This document shows, piece after piece, positions 23,071 through 34,572 of a stretch of DNA of 64,000 nucleotides. Positions within the stretch are counted from its first letter, which is position 1. Each line of letters begins with the position of its first letter. The stretch is taken from contig WPIO01000005.1 in assembly GCA_009760855.2 (NCBI GenBank), positions 13,010,001 to 13,074,000 of the forward strand. The letters run 5' to 3'. Source of the stretch: Cristatella mucedo (lineage: Eukaryota > Bryozoa > Phylactolaemata > Cristatellidae). Below the pieces are notes generated by a model, which saw nothing but the letters and a program-made list of their open reading frames with translations, was not told the origin of the DNA and did no database searches. The position numbers were made by a program, and so were the translations under genes.

Positions 23071-23374
23071 TCATATATAATGGTTCAATAAAACTATCTG
23101 CATAAGGTTTTTTACGTGTTGTTTGATACTACTGTTGACACCACGTAAGGTCCGGCTTTGTGCTGGCTGTCCGAGGTGCAATTTTGAGAAATTAACAACA
23201 TGGTTTTGTATAAAGTGTGTGTTTTTAGCATTAGATGTATAAGACACTTCTTGATTCCCAGTATCCATTTTATGCACAAAAACATCTAATTCGATGTCAT
23301 ACAATTTTGCATTGCCTATCAACAGCAAACCAGCAAGAGTGTTCTGCAAGTCTTTTGCATCCACATCTTAGGTT
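23071..23374 (-). CDS. possible terminal exon, unknown protein
   Basis: A minus-strand frame of 98 codons ends at 23071 and is preceded by a possible acceptor (aacctaag). An AATAAA lies about 70 nt downstream (23001-23006 on the complement). The translation is not low-complexity (LAGLLLIGNAKLYDIELDVF near its start), but a frame this long is expected by chance several times in the window. No homology was recognised. It would overlap the plus-strand neighbourhood only in non-coding DNA. Confidence 0.25.
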
Positions 23375-24143
23375 TAGCTGTGCAAATGCTACACCACTCT
23401 TGTTTGATAGTGTCGTATGAGAATTTGTGATTCAAATTATGTTATGTATTTAATATTGCTGATGACCTCTATTTATTTTCAAGATACATTATTAACTTAC
23501 TCGTAGGCCCTCACTTTTTCAAGTCAGCTAAAGAGAGCTGAGCTTCATAATGATTCGCAGCAAAAAGTTTCACAAAAAGGATCCTGAAAATCTGAGACTT
23601 GTTCGTTCATCTGTAAAACAAAGCATCTCTCCTATGTTGCATGGTTAGTAGCATTCTCAGTTGACTGTACCATTGTCTACATTCCTTGATTGTTGCATAA
23701 TCATATAGTGGTGCGCTATCCTCTGGACTATTTATGATACTGTAGTGGTCACGCTCTGTCTGTACGAAAATTTAAATATATGTGGATACCCGTGCCGATT
23801 CCACGGCAAGAACGTGTAGGCACACTCGATCCTTTGCAGGATATTTTTTTATAAGTCTGCCAAATAATGTCGGGAGCCGATGTTACCTAAAATCTTTACT
23901 TTGAAGAATTTACGCCGGTCATAAGTCCTTTCTACGCTGTTTTTTCTTGTCTTGATATGCATTTACTATGCATTTACACAGTGCATTAAAAGGTGTCGTG
24001 TCTGCATCAGTTGGGAACTTGCGTGAGTGGTCATCAATGTGTGCTTCAGTAAATAAAATCAAACAGCTTGAGCTTTTTTGTTGTTAAAACTTAATTAAGG
24101 GATCATGCCCCCCTGTGTCACTAAAGGTGATATTTTTTCTTAG

Positions 24144-27100
24144 GTCAAGGGCTGGTGATACTTCTGCCGATGATTCTATCTCCAGCATACTCGGTAAGAA
24201 ATGCTTGACTGCTACATGCTTGCATGCTGGTCATGGCTAGCGGTTGACTTTTTAAACTTTATCACACTCTTGCGTTAGGCTATCTCCCGACTTCTCTCTG
24301 AACTTGATTGGCTCCCTATCAAGTCTCAAATCGATTTGAGGATCCTCAGTCTGGCCTACGAGCTCACTTCACGAGCCTGCAAGCACCAGCCTATCCACCT
24401 ATCCGACTTCCTTGCTCCTACAGTTTGCTCTCGCACCATCTGTATGGTTGTCTATAAGGTTTGCTGATTCAACAGCCTCATGTATACTGTATAGCAGCCG
24501 AAGAGCCTTTCCGGCTTTCACCACCGCTTGCAATGGGCAATACAAGATCACTTACTGCAGGTCTCGAACCCACGACCTGGGTCGCAAAGAGCGAGCAGCT
24601 TTTTTCGGGGATATGGGGGGGGGTGTAGGGGGCTAACTGCCACTCTATCATCTTGTAGTCTCTCACAATAAATGGAAATTTGTTTGTGATCGTGCATTCC
24701 GCTCGTATTCACCACAAGGCTGTTACTCACTTCCAAGTATGGTCACTAAGTGCAATGGCCTTGCATTATTGAAGTCTCAGCAAAAGACGCACCTGCTCCC
24801 GGCAGCTTTCCCTTTTCCCTATGAATTTGTCTTTTTTGTTTATTCCTGTGTAGTTTTCATGCACACCTGTGCATTCATCAGTGCCTATTACTAGCCAGAG
24901 GTCTTACTTACCCGTAGCCTTGAGTGGCTTGTAGTTTTCTGTAGCATGCTGGCCTAATAATGATGCATTTGCAAACTTGATACCTTGCACTCACTAATCC
25001 TTGGGTGCTGATTCTCTTACAGGAAGCTGTAAAGCCCCTGTACAGAGATTAAGCTCTCTTGGGGGCTGTGCAAGCAAATTATTATTATTATTATTGTTAT
25101 TGCCATTATTATGGCTAGTTACCTATTTTAGCCATGCATGAGAAGCAATCGGTGGTTGCAAGCCAACGTGGTAGCCATATGCAGAACTGTGTCTTGTCCG
25201 ATCGGTCACCGAGTAAGGTGAGTTCGCAGACTAAAGTTGAAATTTTGCTGCTCAATGGCACAATAACCGTTGAATACTGCACGATATTTCATCAATTGTT
25301 TATTACGTAAGCCATCATCTACTTACTGTAACTTGATCGTTGGTCTATAAATCAAACTTGTGGGCCTGGCTAAACAAAAAAGCATTTGTTAATCTTCGGC
25401 ATCAAATTGAATAATCGCGGCAAGGTATGATTTTGTATTGATTTGCATATCAATATTTCCATGATTTTCAGTGTTAGGGAAATTTGCCACTGCAGCATGC
25501 ATTCAGCAGTAACTACTACTTACCTGTTACTATCGACCCATGCATTTCCCAGCTTGGTATGTAGATCTTCTGTTAAAATTTAAAGCGCCCAGAGAGAGAT
25601 TAAGTTCTCTGAGGGCGCTTTATCAAGTGCATTATTATTATTATTATTAAATAAAGGTGAAGCAGCACTATCAAGTATCTGCTGTGGACATTCAATGTCC
25701 AGATACCTACCCAGCAAGCAACGTTGCTGCTGTGACAGGCATACACATTGCATAATTATGCGTGAGCAAAAATCTTGTTGACTGTTGGCTGGTATTTGCA
25801 GTGGTTCACTAGTTGTTTTTACCTTCGTAGAGTGGCTCGGCATATTTTTCATAGCAAATGGGAAGTAGCAAAGATTTGGAGCAGATGATAATCCTTGTAG
25901 AATCGGGCTATCAGAAACTGGCTGCATCTGACAACGAGGCTTATGACAGCAGAGTGTGCACGCTTGGAGCGCCAGGTCCAGCTAGAGCGGTATAATCGTT
26001 TCGAGCAAAGGTAACACCTGGTGATGACGTGCACTTTTCAGCAGTCAAGCGTCAGTGGCATTGGCAAAGCCGTACTACTGCATTGCACACGTGCTCATTA
26101 ATGAAGCACTGCTCGTAAGCGCAACGCTGCCTTCGGCAGTGGAATCTGCAGCGTCATCTGAGTTGCTGCTTGTGCCCACGGCGAAAATATGCACTCAGCC
26201 ATTTTAGATCCAGCTCACTGGTGAAAGCTAAAAGAAAATTAGAAATGGACGTCATCTTTGGAGTCATTTAGTTTAGAAGCCTCAGCTCCCTGTCTGCTAG
26301 TGTTTAAGAGTGCTTGGGCAAAGGAGTGGAGATACTTGCATTATGAATTGCTCTCTGTTCAGAGCATTGTATTTGGACGACACGCCTGCACCTCGCGACT
26401 CACAAATGGTCGATACTCTGAAGATAATTGACAAATATAGCGCTCCTGATAACTCTCAGCTGATGAAGGTAAGACAGACTGTATGTGAAATTTCTATAGT
26501 CTCACCCGATCACTTGCATGACAGCCGATAGCCTTTGGTATGTTGCTGGCTGGCATGCAGAGCTTCCTATCGTGGGCTGCTGGGGCTAGACACAAGTCTC
26601 TCTTTGCTGGTGAAACTTCTCTCACATCCTGCCGGTGTCGAGTGACAACGCATGCATCGTATGTAGGTGAGGAGCCGTCCGCAAAGTGGCAAACTAGTCA
26701 AAGGTCGACCGACGTCACGGCAACGTGCTGCTTCAGCCAAGTCGGCACCAAAGTCACAAGCCATCGCTGCACGGGATTTCTTTCTGCAAGCCTCGGCTGC
26801 ATCGCAATCTGGCCCGAGTCTGGCCGTGAGTCGCTTGCCTGTACTCGAGCGGCTGCTAGAGCACGTGACTTGTAGTAGTAGATCTCGACATTCGATGCTG
26901 GTAGTTGCCGAATATCGGGGGGGGGGGAGGTAGGGGCCCTACGGCACGAGCCTTTCATTCGACTGCTTCTGTTTCGGTCGCACGTTTTCTTTTTGCGGTG
27001 CCGATAAACCAGCTGCCCGATTTGCCAAGTGCACCCAACTGCACCACGTAGAGCATGCTCTTGAAATGAATGTGTGGAATAGAGAGTAGGGGCAGAGCGT

Positions 27101-30100
27101 CCTGATCGCTATGGCTCTCAGTCGGCATGGTGCGGTGGTGGTCGCCATGGCAGGCAGGCGCAGCCAGACGCGGGCCGAGAGCGAACGAGTGCAGCGAACC
27201 TACCTCGCTGGCAGATATGGATATAACTTTACCCACAAAGAGCATCGTGGCCTGCTGTGTACATAGTCTCCGGAATTTAGGGTGTGCGTAGTCTCCGAAA
27301 GTCGAGGGCCACTCTCTCTCTCTCTCTGTTTCTCCGCATGTCTCCGTTCGTCTGCGGGGCCCATGTGTGTCCGTGTATGCCTGTATGGCCCCCCCCCCCC
27401 CCCCCCCCCCGCTTGCGGCAGACGTTCACCTCAACTTCGGCATAATCATGTGCCGAGATGGCGCTGCACGAGTGCATATACTCATTGAACGTCAGACGCC
27501 GTCCTTTGCTCGAAGATTTCGAGCGGCGAGTGCTCTTGTGGCAGTGTTAACTCGAATACCTGTGTGGTTAGGTTACTTGAACGCACGGCACGCGTTGCAC
27601 GGGCGAGTTTGGTTGGGGACTTGGACAGAGAAACGAATGGTGTCACGTCCACTAATGAACAGGTCAGCACGGGTTGCCTCTGCTGTGAAGGCTTGTAATA
27701 AATACATACTTTATTTGTATAGTGTGCTAATATAATGTAATTTATCTTCGTCTGCAACTCCACAAAGCCATAAAGACTATGTGGCTGTTACGCAGGAGAG
27801 TTTTGTATAGCTCACTCACAGCCTAAGTGGCTTTCGGTATGCATTCGGTAACGAACAAACTTCGTCTCACGCAACAAAGAGAAAGTGGGAAGCATAGCAG
27901 AGTCACGAGAGCAGTTGAGGTAGTGAGTAGCGCGGAAGTAGCAGCTCAAGACCGCTGAAAATGATGAGCCATAGTCGGCAGCAGGAGAGTAGTTGTCGTT
28001 GTGTAAGACGAAGCTAAGAGAACCGAATGTCTATCAAGGCTCGGGCCTCGAGCCCACGACGTCGGTCGTCAAAGGCAAGCACCTTAACACTGGGCCAAAC
28101 AAGGTTTGGTCCTAGGTTCCACCTCTCAGGCTTTGAGGAGTGCAATGCATTGCTCTTCCTTCCTCCTGCTCATGTATAAGCTGTATCATATTGTCGTTTT
28201 TAGTTGTACTGTGCACAGTAGGCAACCACTGTGGATATTGGCTACTGGTAGTAGCCTCAATGTCTGCCTTCGAAGCACTTTGCTTGTGGCAGCCACAGAT
28301 TCCACAAGGAAAGAGGTGCAGGCTTGCCCCAGACGTCTTGGAGATTTTGAAAAAAGAGTTTAGCAGCTCTAGAATTGGGAAGCATGCCTTACTATCATTG
28401 CCATGTAAGCTCAGCGAGGACGCCAAGAGATGACAGCATACCATGCATGGCATGCATAGGCGGTGCAGAAAAGAGGTTAGCTGATTTAAGAGCCTCATTT
28501 ATATAACGGCACAAGAGCCTTAGTGGCTGTCACCACTGCTTGCAGTGGCCAATCATGGATCTCCTACCTTTTTGACTCGAACCCACGGCCTGTGTCGTGA
28601 AAAGCAAGCACCTTGCCCACTTGGGTAAAGCCCACCGAGCAGCAGTTCAATCACCACAAGTCTTATTACATCTGTGGTTGTATTGTCACTGATGTCACTG
28701 CTTATGTTGTTCGGAGCTTCAAGTAGAGGCCTATACAGTGCAGCAGTCGCCGAAACGTCATTTAGTTTAAGTGTGTAAATGCTGCAAAGAAGAACTAAGC
28801 AATGACAAGCAATGTAATCTTTTGCTGTGCCCTTATAGCATCTGCTTGACTTTTCGATGACGTACCTTTGTGTCATTTGCTCATAGTTGTAGCATTGGTT
28901 TTTGGGAATGCTATCTATAAATCGTAAGTCATTTTGTGGCTTCGTTCGAGTTAGGTTTGGCTTCTTCGATGAGCTCATTATTACTAATTCCTGAATGTAA
29001 CCCTCCCCCACCAGTGAGGGATGCTATTATCTAAGTATCTACCCCTTGTAGTATGCCACCATGGCCTATTGATAGCTTGCAAGTGAACCGCAATCTTGCT
29101 TGCAGGCTAAGAATGACTGTGAGTTTGCATCAGCAGAGCTACTTGATGACGCGGGGAATGATCTTGGTCCTGAATATCAACCGAGAATAAGCAACCGAGA
29201 TGACAGAGAATATACCACTTACGATGACCCGAGCAGATACGTGCAGGTAAGAATGCTGAAGAAAGAGGCTAAGTCTCGCGATTGTATCTCGAGCAATTAG
29301 CAGCAGCACTGTGCTGCGCCGACCCGGGGCAGCCACGGCGATCGTGTGACACAGCAGTACGTCAGCCGAAGACCCTGCGTTTTGCCAACGATCGCAGCCA
29401 CGTGAGATGCTAGTCAAGCTGCAGCCGGGGTTGCACGAAGGGGGGATAAGCAGCAGTGGAAGTAAGCTGCATGATATGCAAACTGCTTTCATTATTGTTT
29501 TCGGCTACATCGGTAGCCCTCGTGTCTTTGCTGCCACCCTACTCACTGACATGGTAGCCAAGCATGCAGTGCCAGTAGACGCGGTGCTGCTGTGGAGATC
29601 GGCCTCACACTGTGCACCGCTATGTTTCATCCTGGCACGTTAGTGGCAGTTTGAATGCAGTACGAATGTAAGTGAGTCGCGAACTCGATCAGCCTCCTTC
29701 TGTAGTGAGCATAGTCTCTTCCATTCTGTTTACTATTGCTGTGCTAATAGGAAGCTGTCTGTCGTAGGTGACTGAACCGTGGGACCAACAGGAAGATTAG
29801 GTTTACTTATCACCAAATACATATATATATATATAACAATATATATATATATATATATATGTGTATATACCACTTATCACGCTCATCTGTTGGTTATAAG
29901 TGGATTCGAGGCACAGTCCGTCAGTGAGTGCCTGTATGGGGCTAGCAGTCGTTACGCGACAATTACTCTCCTGCTGCCGACTGTGGTGCATCCTCTATAG
30001 CCGTCCTGAGCTGTTACTTTCACGATACTCGCCTTCTCGACTGCCCTCCTGACTCAGCTATGCTTCTCACTCTCCCTTTCTTGCGAGAGATGGAGTCGGT

Positions 30101-31629
30101 TGGCTACTGCATGCGAACCGAAAGCCACTTAGGTTATGAGTGCGCTTTAGAAAACTGCATTGTTACACTCATTAGTCCTTGTGACTTGGTGGAGTTACAG
30201 ACGGAGGTAAGGTAATTTCTTCTCTGTATAAAAATCAGTTCTCACGACCACTGCCCATCAACGTGATCTATCGCTCTCTTTCCAGATGAATGCATACGAC
30301 TGTTCCGACATCGTCAAGAAGCCTGCACGACCTGTAAGTTCTTCCAAGCTTAACTCAGCCGACGTCAAGCGAAGTCGACCAAAAAGCTCTCAGCCTGGTA
30401 AGTGCTGCTCTGGTGATGGTAATGCTGCTGATGCAGAACTACCAGTGCTTGTCACTAACGACACTCACCTGTGGGAGGTCATACAAACGGCCCATTCTGA
30501 CTCTAGTCGTTTAGCTTAGCCTCTAACCAACCTCAAATCCCTTGAAGACAGCGCCTTCAGCTTGCATGCTCCCAAAGCCCGGAACTCACTGCCGACTGAC
30601 GTTCACTGAGTCCCCTGACAACCCAACATCTAAAAAGAAGCTAAAAACGCACCTATTCCTCACAGCATTTGCTGGGTAGGCATGAATCGTCCGTTGTGTG
30701 CTGGTGAGTGTCGACATTGCATGTTATCATTAACTAATTGACATGCTTCCTTTCGGCATTTTGAAAGTGCCCAGAAAGAGATTCAGTATTCTTAAGGTGC
30801 TAGCGCTGTACACATGTCTTATCATTATCATTATTACTACTCGTACATTTTGATCTCTTATCACTTATGTACTGCACTGAACTCCATCTTTAAATTAAAA
30901 AGTTGAGTCTGAGTTAGGGTGACAGCTGGAGCAACAAGCACACGGGCAACGTTACAACAGATGACCCAAGCAGAAGGAAGTGCAACTTGGCTTCAAACGA
31001 GTCTTGGAACCACTCATTAAACATCCCGCGTCCCTTTCACAGTTTGGACATGCAGCATGGGTAACATTCACACACGGCCTCCACCTCACGCATGTCGACA
31101 GCTTTAACAGGCGACCTCACTATGTTCCAAAAGGCAACTGCTGTCTTACCATTGCAGCACCCCAGGGTCGACAGCTAAAGTATGAAACCACGAAGGTGGT
31201 ACCGGCGAAGGCAGCAAAGCAGGCTGGCGAGGGCCGAGCCACCAAGGCAGCACATACGGACGAACAAGTGCCGAAGGTGAGACACGATTGTGCTCGTCAC
31301 GTTTAGGAACGCTTGACACGCGATTCTTCAAGCGACTGCCATCCCCAACGGCCGCAATAATTCACGCGACCCCATGCGACCTCGGTGGCTGGCTCCCATA
31401 AGGGCAACACGCGCGACGCGCTACCGCATCGACACGGCCTCGCTCTCGTTTCACACACCTTTTACTCTTCTTACTTCAGAGTGCCAACAGCCTGAACAGA
31501 CCGCCCAACGGCATCCAGGCATTCAAGAAAGACGTCGACAGCATGACTGACTTGGAAAAGAAGTTCAAGGAAGCCACACTATCACTGCAGCAACGGCTAG
31601 GGATAATAGCAGACGGCACGGTGGCCTAG
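24144..31629 (+). CDS. unrecognised coiled-coil and basic low-complexity protein, nine exons (5' end not found)
   Basis: Exons: 24144-24193, 25132-25217, 25901-26010, 26363-26468, 26667-26825, 29106-29246, 30286-30397, 31158-31276 and 31480-31629 (TAG). All have AG acceptors and GT donors, mostly GTAAG or GTGAG. All eight junction phases agree (1, 0, 2, 0, 0, 0, 1, 0), giving about 343 residues in one frame. An N-terminal helical segment includes ARLERQVQLERYNRFEQR. The middle is basic and Ser/Ala-rich (KGRPTSRQRAASAKSAPKS), followed by an acidic stretch (AELLDDAGND, NRDDREYTTYDDPSRY). A second basic low-complexity region follows, and the C-terminus is helical (DLEKKFKEATLSLQQRLG). No catalytic motif was seen. 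The start codon lies upstream; a candidate exon near 23540-23641 does not fit the phase. The composition resembles cytoskeletal or ciliary coiled-coil proteins, but that is only an impression. Confidence 0.8.
24265..25110 (+). mobile_element. LINE C copy 2, interrupted by SINE B
   Basis: Starts in the thumb region (gattggctccctatcaagtc) and ends with hairpin 25031-25069 (GCCCC pairing with GGGGC) and (ATT)n. It matches copy 1 at 14.3-15.1 kb on both sides of a SINE insert. Confidence 0.8.
24467..24640 (-). mobile_element. SINE B copy nested in LINE C
   Basis: Reverse copy: gattcaacagcctcatgta, gtatagcagccgaagagcc, ccaccgcttgcaatgggc, then the B-box complement ggtctcgaacccacgacc. LINE C homology stops before it and resumes near 24655. 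A G run sits near the promoter end. Confidence 0.85.
25575..25652 (+). mobile_element. LINE A 3' tail
   Basis: Only the hairpin (tttaaagcgcccagagagagattaagttctctgagggcgcttt region) and (ATT)n remain. It sits in the intron between the second and third identified exons of the 24-31.6 kb gene. Confidence 0.88.
27389..27410 (+). repeat. C homopolymer, 22 nt
   Basis: Uninterrupted C run in an intron of the 24-31.6 kb gene, next to a (CT)n patch near 27310-27330. Confidence 0.95.
27730..28005 (-). mobile_element. LINE B 3' module, copy 3
   Basis: The reverse complement matches the last 260-270 nt of LINE B, from cttacgcaacgacaactact to the ggagtt.cagacg..gata end and acatt-like tail. No reverse transcriptase sequence is attached. 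Confidence 0.88.
28020..28110 (-). mobile_element. SINE A head fragment
   Basis: The B-box complement (ggcctcgagcccacgac) and A-box complement (ccttaacactgggccaaac) are present. The tail is missing; it directly follows the LINE B module. Confidence 0.75.
28480..28640 (-). mobile_element. SINE B copy
   Basis: Reverse copy: gctgatttaagagcctcatttatataac, ccaccgcttgcagtgg-like body, B-box complement gactcgaacccacggcc and A-box end near 28620. It overlaps the end of a 152-codon minus-strand frame that I do not accept as a gene. Confidence 0.82.
29818..29862 (+). repeat. (TA)n microsatellite
   Basis: Two (TA)n blocks separated by acaa in the intron before exon 30286-30397. Such tails elsewhere in the window follow SINE A, but no SINE precedes this one. 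Confidence 0.85.
29948..30213 (+). mobile_element. LINE B 3' module, copy 4
   Basis: Begins at the LINE B stretch ttacgc.acaattactctcctgctgccgac and ends at ttggtggagttacagacggaggtaa. It has no upstream LINE B sequence. Confidence 0.88.
30487..30840 (+). mobile_element. LINE A' 3' end
   Basis: Contains ctctagtcgtttagc, a remnant of the last coding segment (aagcccggaactcactgccgac), then cacagcatttgctgggt and tcattaactaattgacatgc, and a hairpin-type tail near 30765-30805. It lies in an intron. Confidence 0.8.
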
Positions 31630-31868
31630 CAAGTGACTGCCGCGCGTGCCCGACGAGCCGCGACGAATGAAGTGGCTCTTCACAGGTCCCAGGCGACCGA
31701 TGAGGTTGTTGCCGCTGCCGTCGCTCCTGCCCTCGTGCATATCGGCGGCCTTCGCAACGATGCACGAGGAACCGGCCCCAACCACCAGACCCAAGAATGC
31801 ACACGAAATGGCTGGCTGGGAGTTAGCGGCGGGCTGAGTGATGCCGCCGGCTTCGGAGGATGCCGATA

Positions 31869-32826
31869 TCATTCCGGATCGGCGGCAGTGGCGGCGACGT
31901 GGCGGTGACGCAGCCCGTCGCCCCACTCGGACGACACGAACTCGTCGTCCTCGACCTCTTTGATGAGCCGCTGCATCTCCGTCGGCCCGCGGCGGTCGCG
32001 CAGCAGGCCGACGAAGCACGTCAGCGCGACGACGAGCAGCGCTACGGCTGTGAGGCCGACGAACACGTAGTGGAGCACGCGGTGCGGCGGGTCGACGGCC
32101 CGCCGTCCAGTCACGCCGCCTCCGCCCGCCGCCTGCCAGTAGCGGTCGCACGTCAGCGGCGCGCAGACGGCGGCCACGACGGCCTCTGCAAACGCGCTCT
32201 CTGCGCGCACGTTGCGCCTCTCGCCGCCGCGCTCGTACATCGCCGGCACGCACGACTCGCCGCCGAGCAGGCCCTCGCAGCGCTCTCGAAGCGCCGCCAT
32301 GCGGCTCGGCTCGCACGGCGGCGGGGGCGCTGCTGCTGCCGCCGCGGGCGACTGGCGCTGGGCTTCGGCCGCGGCGGCGAACGCGTCGCAGCGCAGCACG
32401 TCGCAAAAGTCGGCCAGGCAGACCCTGTTCGGCTGGCCGAAGTCGAACTCGTCTCGGTGAGCGGCGGCCATGTGCTCGTCCGCAGCATCCTGGCTCAGTA
32501 GCGTCTTGCCGCAGACGCCGCACACCAGCTGCTGGCCGTCAGTGCCGAACGGGTGAATGGCGGTCTGCTCGGGCGCGTAGACGTCCCGCTGGCGGCTCAG
32601 CGGGCACGCCGGCGGCACGTCGAGCTTGCGCGCCGTGTAGAGCGGCTGCAGCTGAGTGCCGACGATGGAGCGAGCGAGGCGCGACAGTGCCCGCGAGCAG
32701 TCCGCCTGCGCTGCGGTCGGAGGCCAATTGGAGCTGCCTACGAGCAGCAGCAGCTGCGGCCAGAGCGCCGATGCTGCCGACAGCGCTTTCGAGCGGCTAA
32801 GGTGATGCCGCCGCCGTCGGCAAAAG
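31869..32826 (-). CDS. C2H2-containing single-pass membrane protein, large 3' exon
   Basis: A minus-strand frame runs to a stop at 31869. The likely acceptor (cctcttttgcag) puts the exon start at 32826, phase 2. An upstream exon must supply the ATG. In order: a hydrophobic segment (PQLLLLVG) that could be a signal peptide, a Cys-containing region, a C2H2 motif (CGVCG...HMAAAH, C-X2-C-X12-H-X4-H), a cysteine-rich stretch (VCLADFCDVLRCDAF; further single Cys to LTCDRYW), an Ala/Pro run, one membrane segment (VFVGLTAVALLVVALTCFVG, encoded at 32001-32078) and a 43-residue acidic tail. The mix suggests an ER or secretory-pathway membrane protein with a lumenal cysteine-rich domain. I do not recognise the family. 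It converges on the upstream plus-strand gene, with 239 bp between stop codons. Confidence 0.7.
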
Positions 32827-33169
32827 CTGCAAAAGAGGCTGCCACGTTAAGCCCACCTCTATCGGGAGGAGGGGGGCAGCAGCAACTCGAAACTGGTGCC
32901 AGCTGGTGCACCGGACCGACGAAATGGTGGCCGCTTGGCTCCAGTGAAAGCCACGTGCCGGCGGCAGCAGCTGAAGCTGCTGCCGCTGGGCGGGATGAGA
33001 AAGTCGCCCTGACGAGCACACGCTCTTGACGTGCACGAATGTGACAGGCTACATGCGTGTGGGCTGCTAAATGATGCGCAGCAAAGGAGCAATCGCCAAA
33101 CGAGGGTCGGAGGCATTTGAGCTAGCTGGAGGGGGTAATAGTCTCCCGGTGTGCTGAAAGTGGCTGCTT

Positions 33170-33173
<4 letters not shown>

Positions 33174-33209
<36 letters not shown>
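33174..33209 (+). repeat. (CAG)12 trinucleotide repeat
   Basis: Twelve perfect CAG units. On the minus strand a frame starting at 33242 reads MTGDLFPKSVQ followed by twelve leucines, resembling a signal peptide. It could be an upstream exon of the membrane-protein gene, but I see no good donor. Confidence 0.9.
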
Positions 33210-33210
<1 letters not shown>

Positions 33211-33534
33211 TGCACAGACTTCGGAAAGAGGTCTCCGGTCATTCAGAGGATGCAGAGCCCCAAGTGAGCTGCAGATTGCATTCGTAAGAGAATAAAAGCT
33301 GCATTCACCGGTTGAACTGACCCGGCTAGAACAAAAGACCAGAATGCACCAGCCGGATGACCTTTGCCAAGCTGGACAGCCCTAGCAGGTCTACTATTGG
33401 CCCACCCTCGGAGTGGGGGAGGGATAGATGGGCATAGTCTTAGATCAATGATGGAGCAGAAATCATAAACGATGCTCATAAGCACACAGCAACCACACCC
33501 GACGCGTGGAGGTATCGGTATGCAGGGCTGAACA

Positions 33535-33720
33535 TTAGTCACAATTCCAGCATAACGAATGTGAGTCACAATTCCAGAGTCCACAGTAAGTGGCTACTTG
33601 CACAACCAAGCTAATACCAAGTAGGATCGTGCAGCCGGTGCACTTCTCGTTCTGAAAAGGAGTGCCAGAACAAGTCTTTGATGCCTTAGCTACAGGAGGG
33701 CCAGTGTTGGCTGCTGACAT
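33535..33720 (-). CDS. possible small ORF with CxxC and hydrophobic segment
   Basis: A 61-codon frame starts with ATG at 33720. It contains KCTGCTILLGISLVVQVATY, a CxxC followed by a hydrophobic stretch. That pattern weakly recalls DMAC1/TMEM261-type mitochondrial membrane proteins, but the length and the rest do not confirm it. A short direct duplication (gtcacaattccag twice) lies at its 3' end. Chance is a real alternative. Confidence 0.25.
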   Translation of the reverse strand: MSAANTGPPVAKASKTCSGTPFQNEKCTGCTILLGISLVVQVATYCGLWNCDSHSLCWNCD

Positions 33721-33969
33721 TTTTGAATAACTAATAAATGCTCTCTGACTTAGATGTTTCTTATTGGCTTATTTACAACATTATCAGTCAGCACCAAACA
33801 GATCAGACAGCTTCCGAATGAATCGCGACGAGATAGTCGGTTCCACAGGATTCTTTTGTTTTTCAGCTGGCCTTTTATTTTAACCTGTCTTATTCTGCCT
33901 AGCATGTTAAATTCAGTAGCCAAGCAGCTACTGGCGATTCTGCTCACAGTTGGTGTATACTCCACAACT

Positions 33970-34445
33970 AGTCTTGCCTGACGTGAAAGTATCTATTGCC
34001 ACATTACACCATTTCTCACTGACCTGCACCATTTCGCACCGACCTGCACTAGTTCCCTCCAACCACGTAGCGCACCGACTTTTAGGTTCTGTCTCTCACT
34101 TGTAGGCCCTTTACGCTGTTGCTCCGGCCGACCAACCCTAAATACTTCCTGATTAGGCTTCCCATTGTATCACCCACTCCAGTGACTCGAGTCGTTTAGC
34201 TATGCCTCTAACCTCACATCCTTTAGAGACCGTACCTTTACTTTGAATAATGCTAAAGCGAAGAAAATCGATCTGTTCCACACAGCATTTGCTATACCCC
34301 TGTGTATTGTCCTTTGCATAAATGCTGACATTGTTCATGTTATCACCAATCAATTGACACGTTTCCTTTCTACCATAAGTAAAAGTAAAGTGCCTTTAAG
34401 GAGATCTAGTTATCTCAGCGTGCTTTACAAATGCTTTACTACAGC
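33970..34445 (+). mobile_element. LINE A' 3' end, older copy
   Basis: Remnants of the thumb region (tattgccacattacaccatttctcac), then actcgagtcgtttagc, cacagcatttgcta, atcaattgacacg and a hairpin-like tail (aaagtgcctttaaggagatctag...agcgtgcttt) are in order. It is more diverged than the main LINE A copies. Confidence 0.75.
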
Positions 34446-34572
34446 TATTATGCAGGATCAAGACCTAGGACAGACGACATCAGCATTATATTAGTTATTC
34501 AGAGCAGCAGCAAATCTAGGCATCTCAGAAGGTGGACAGTAGGTATGCTGTAAAGGGTTAGTGATATTCTTA

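Noticed and set aside
23540..23641. Possible exon MIRSKKFHKKDPENLRLVRS upstream of the nine-exon gene
   Set aside because: The translation looks plausible, but its donor leaves phase 1 while the next exon needs phase 2. No bridging exon was found.
25645..25927. Minus-strand frame beginning MQPVSDSPILQGLSS
   Set aside because: Runs into a LINE tail, has no acceptable splice partners and overlaps an exon of the plus-strand gene at its start.
28553..29011. 152-codon minus-strand frame
   Set aside because: Its end is SINE B sequence and it lies in an intron of the opposite-strand gene. A few frames of this length are expected by chance.
31597..32523. 308-codon minus-strand Arg-rich frame
   Set aside because: Shadow of the membrane-protein frame, with no membrane segment or C2H2 and biased composition.
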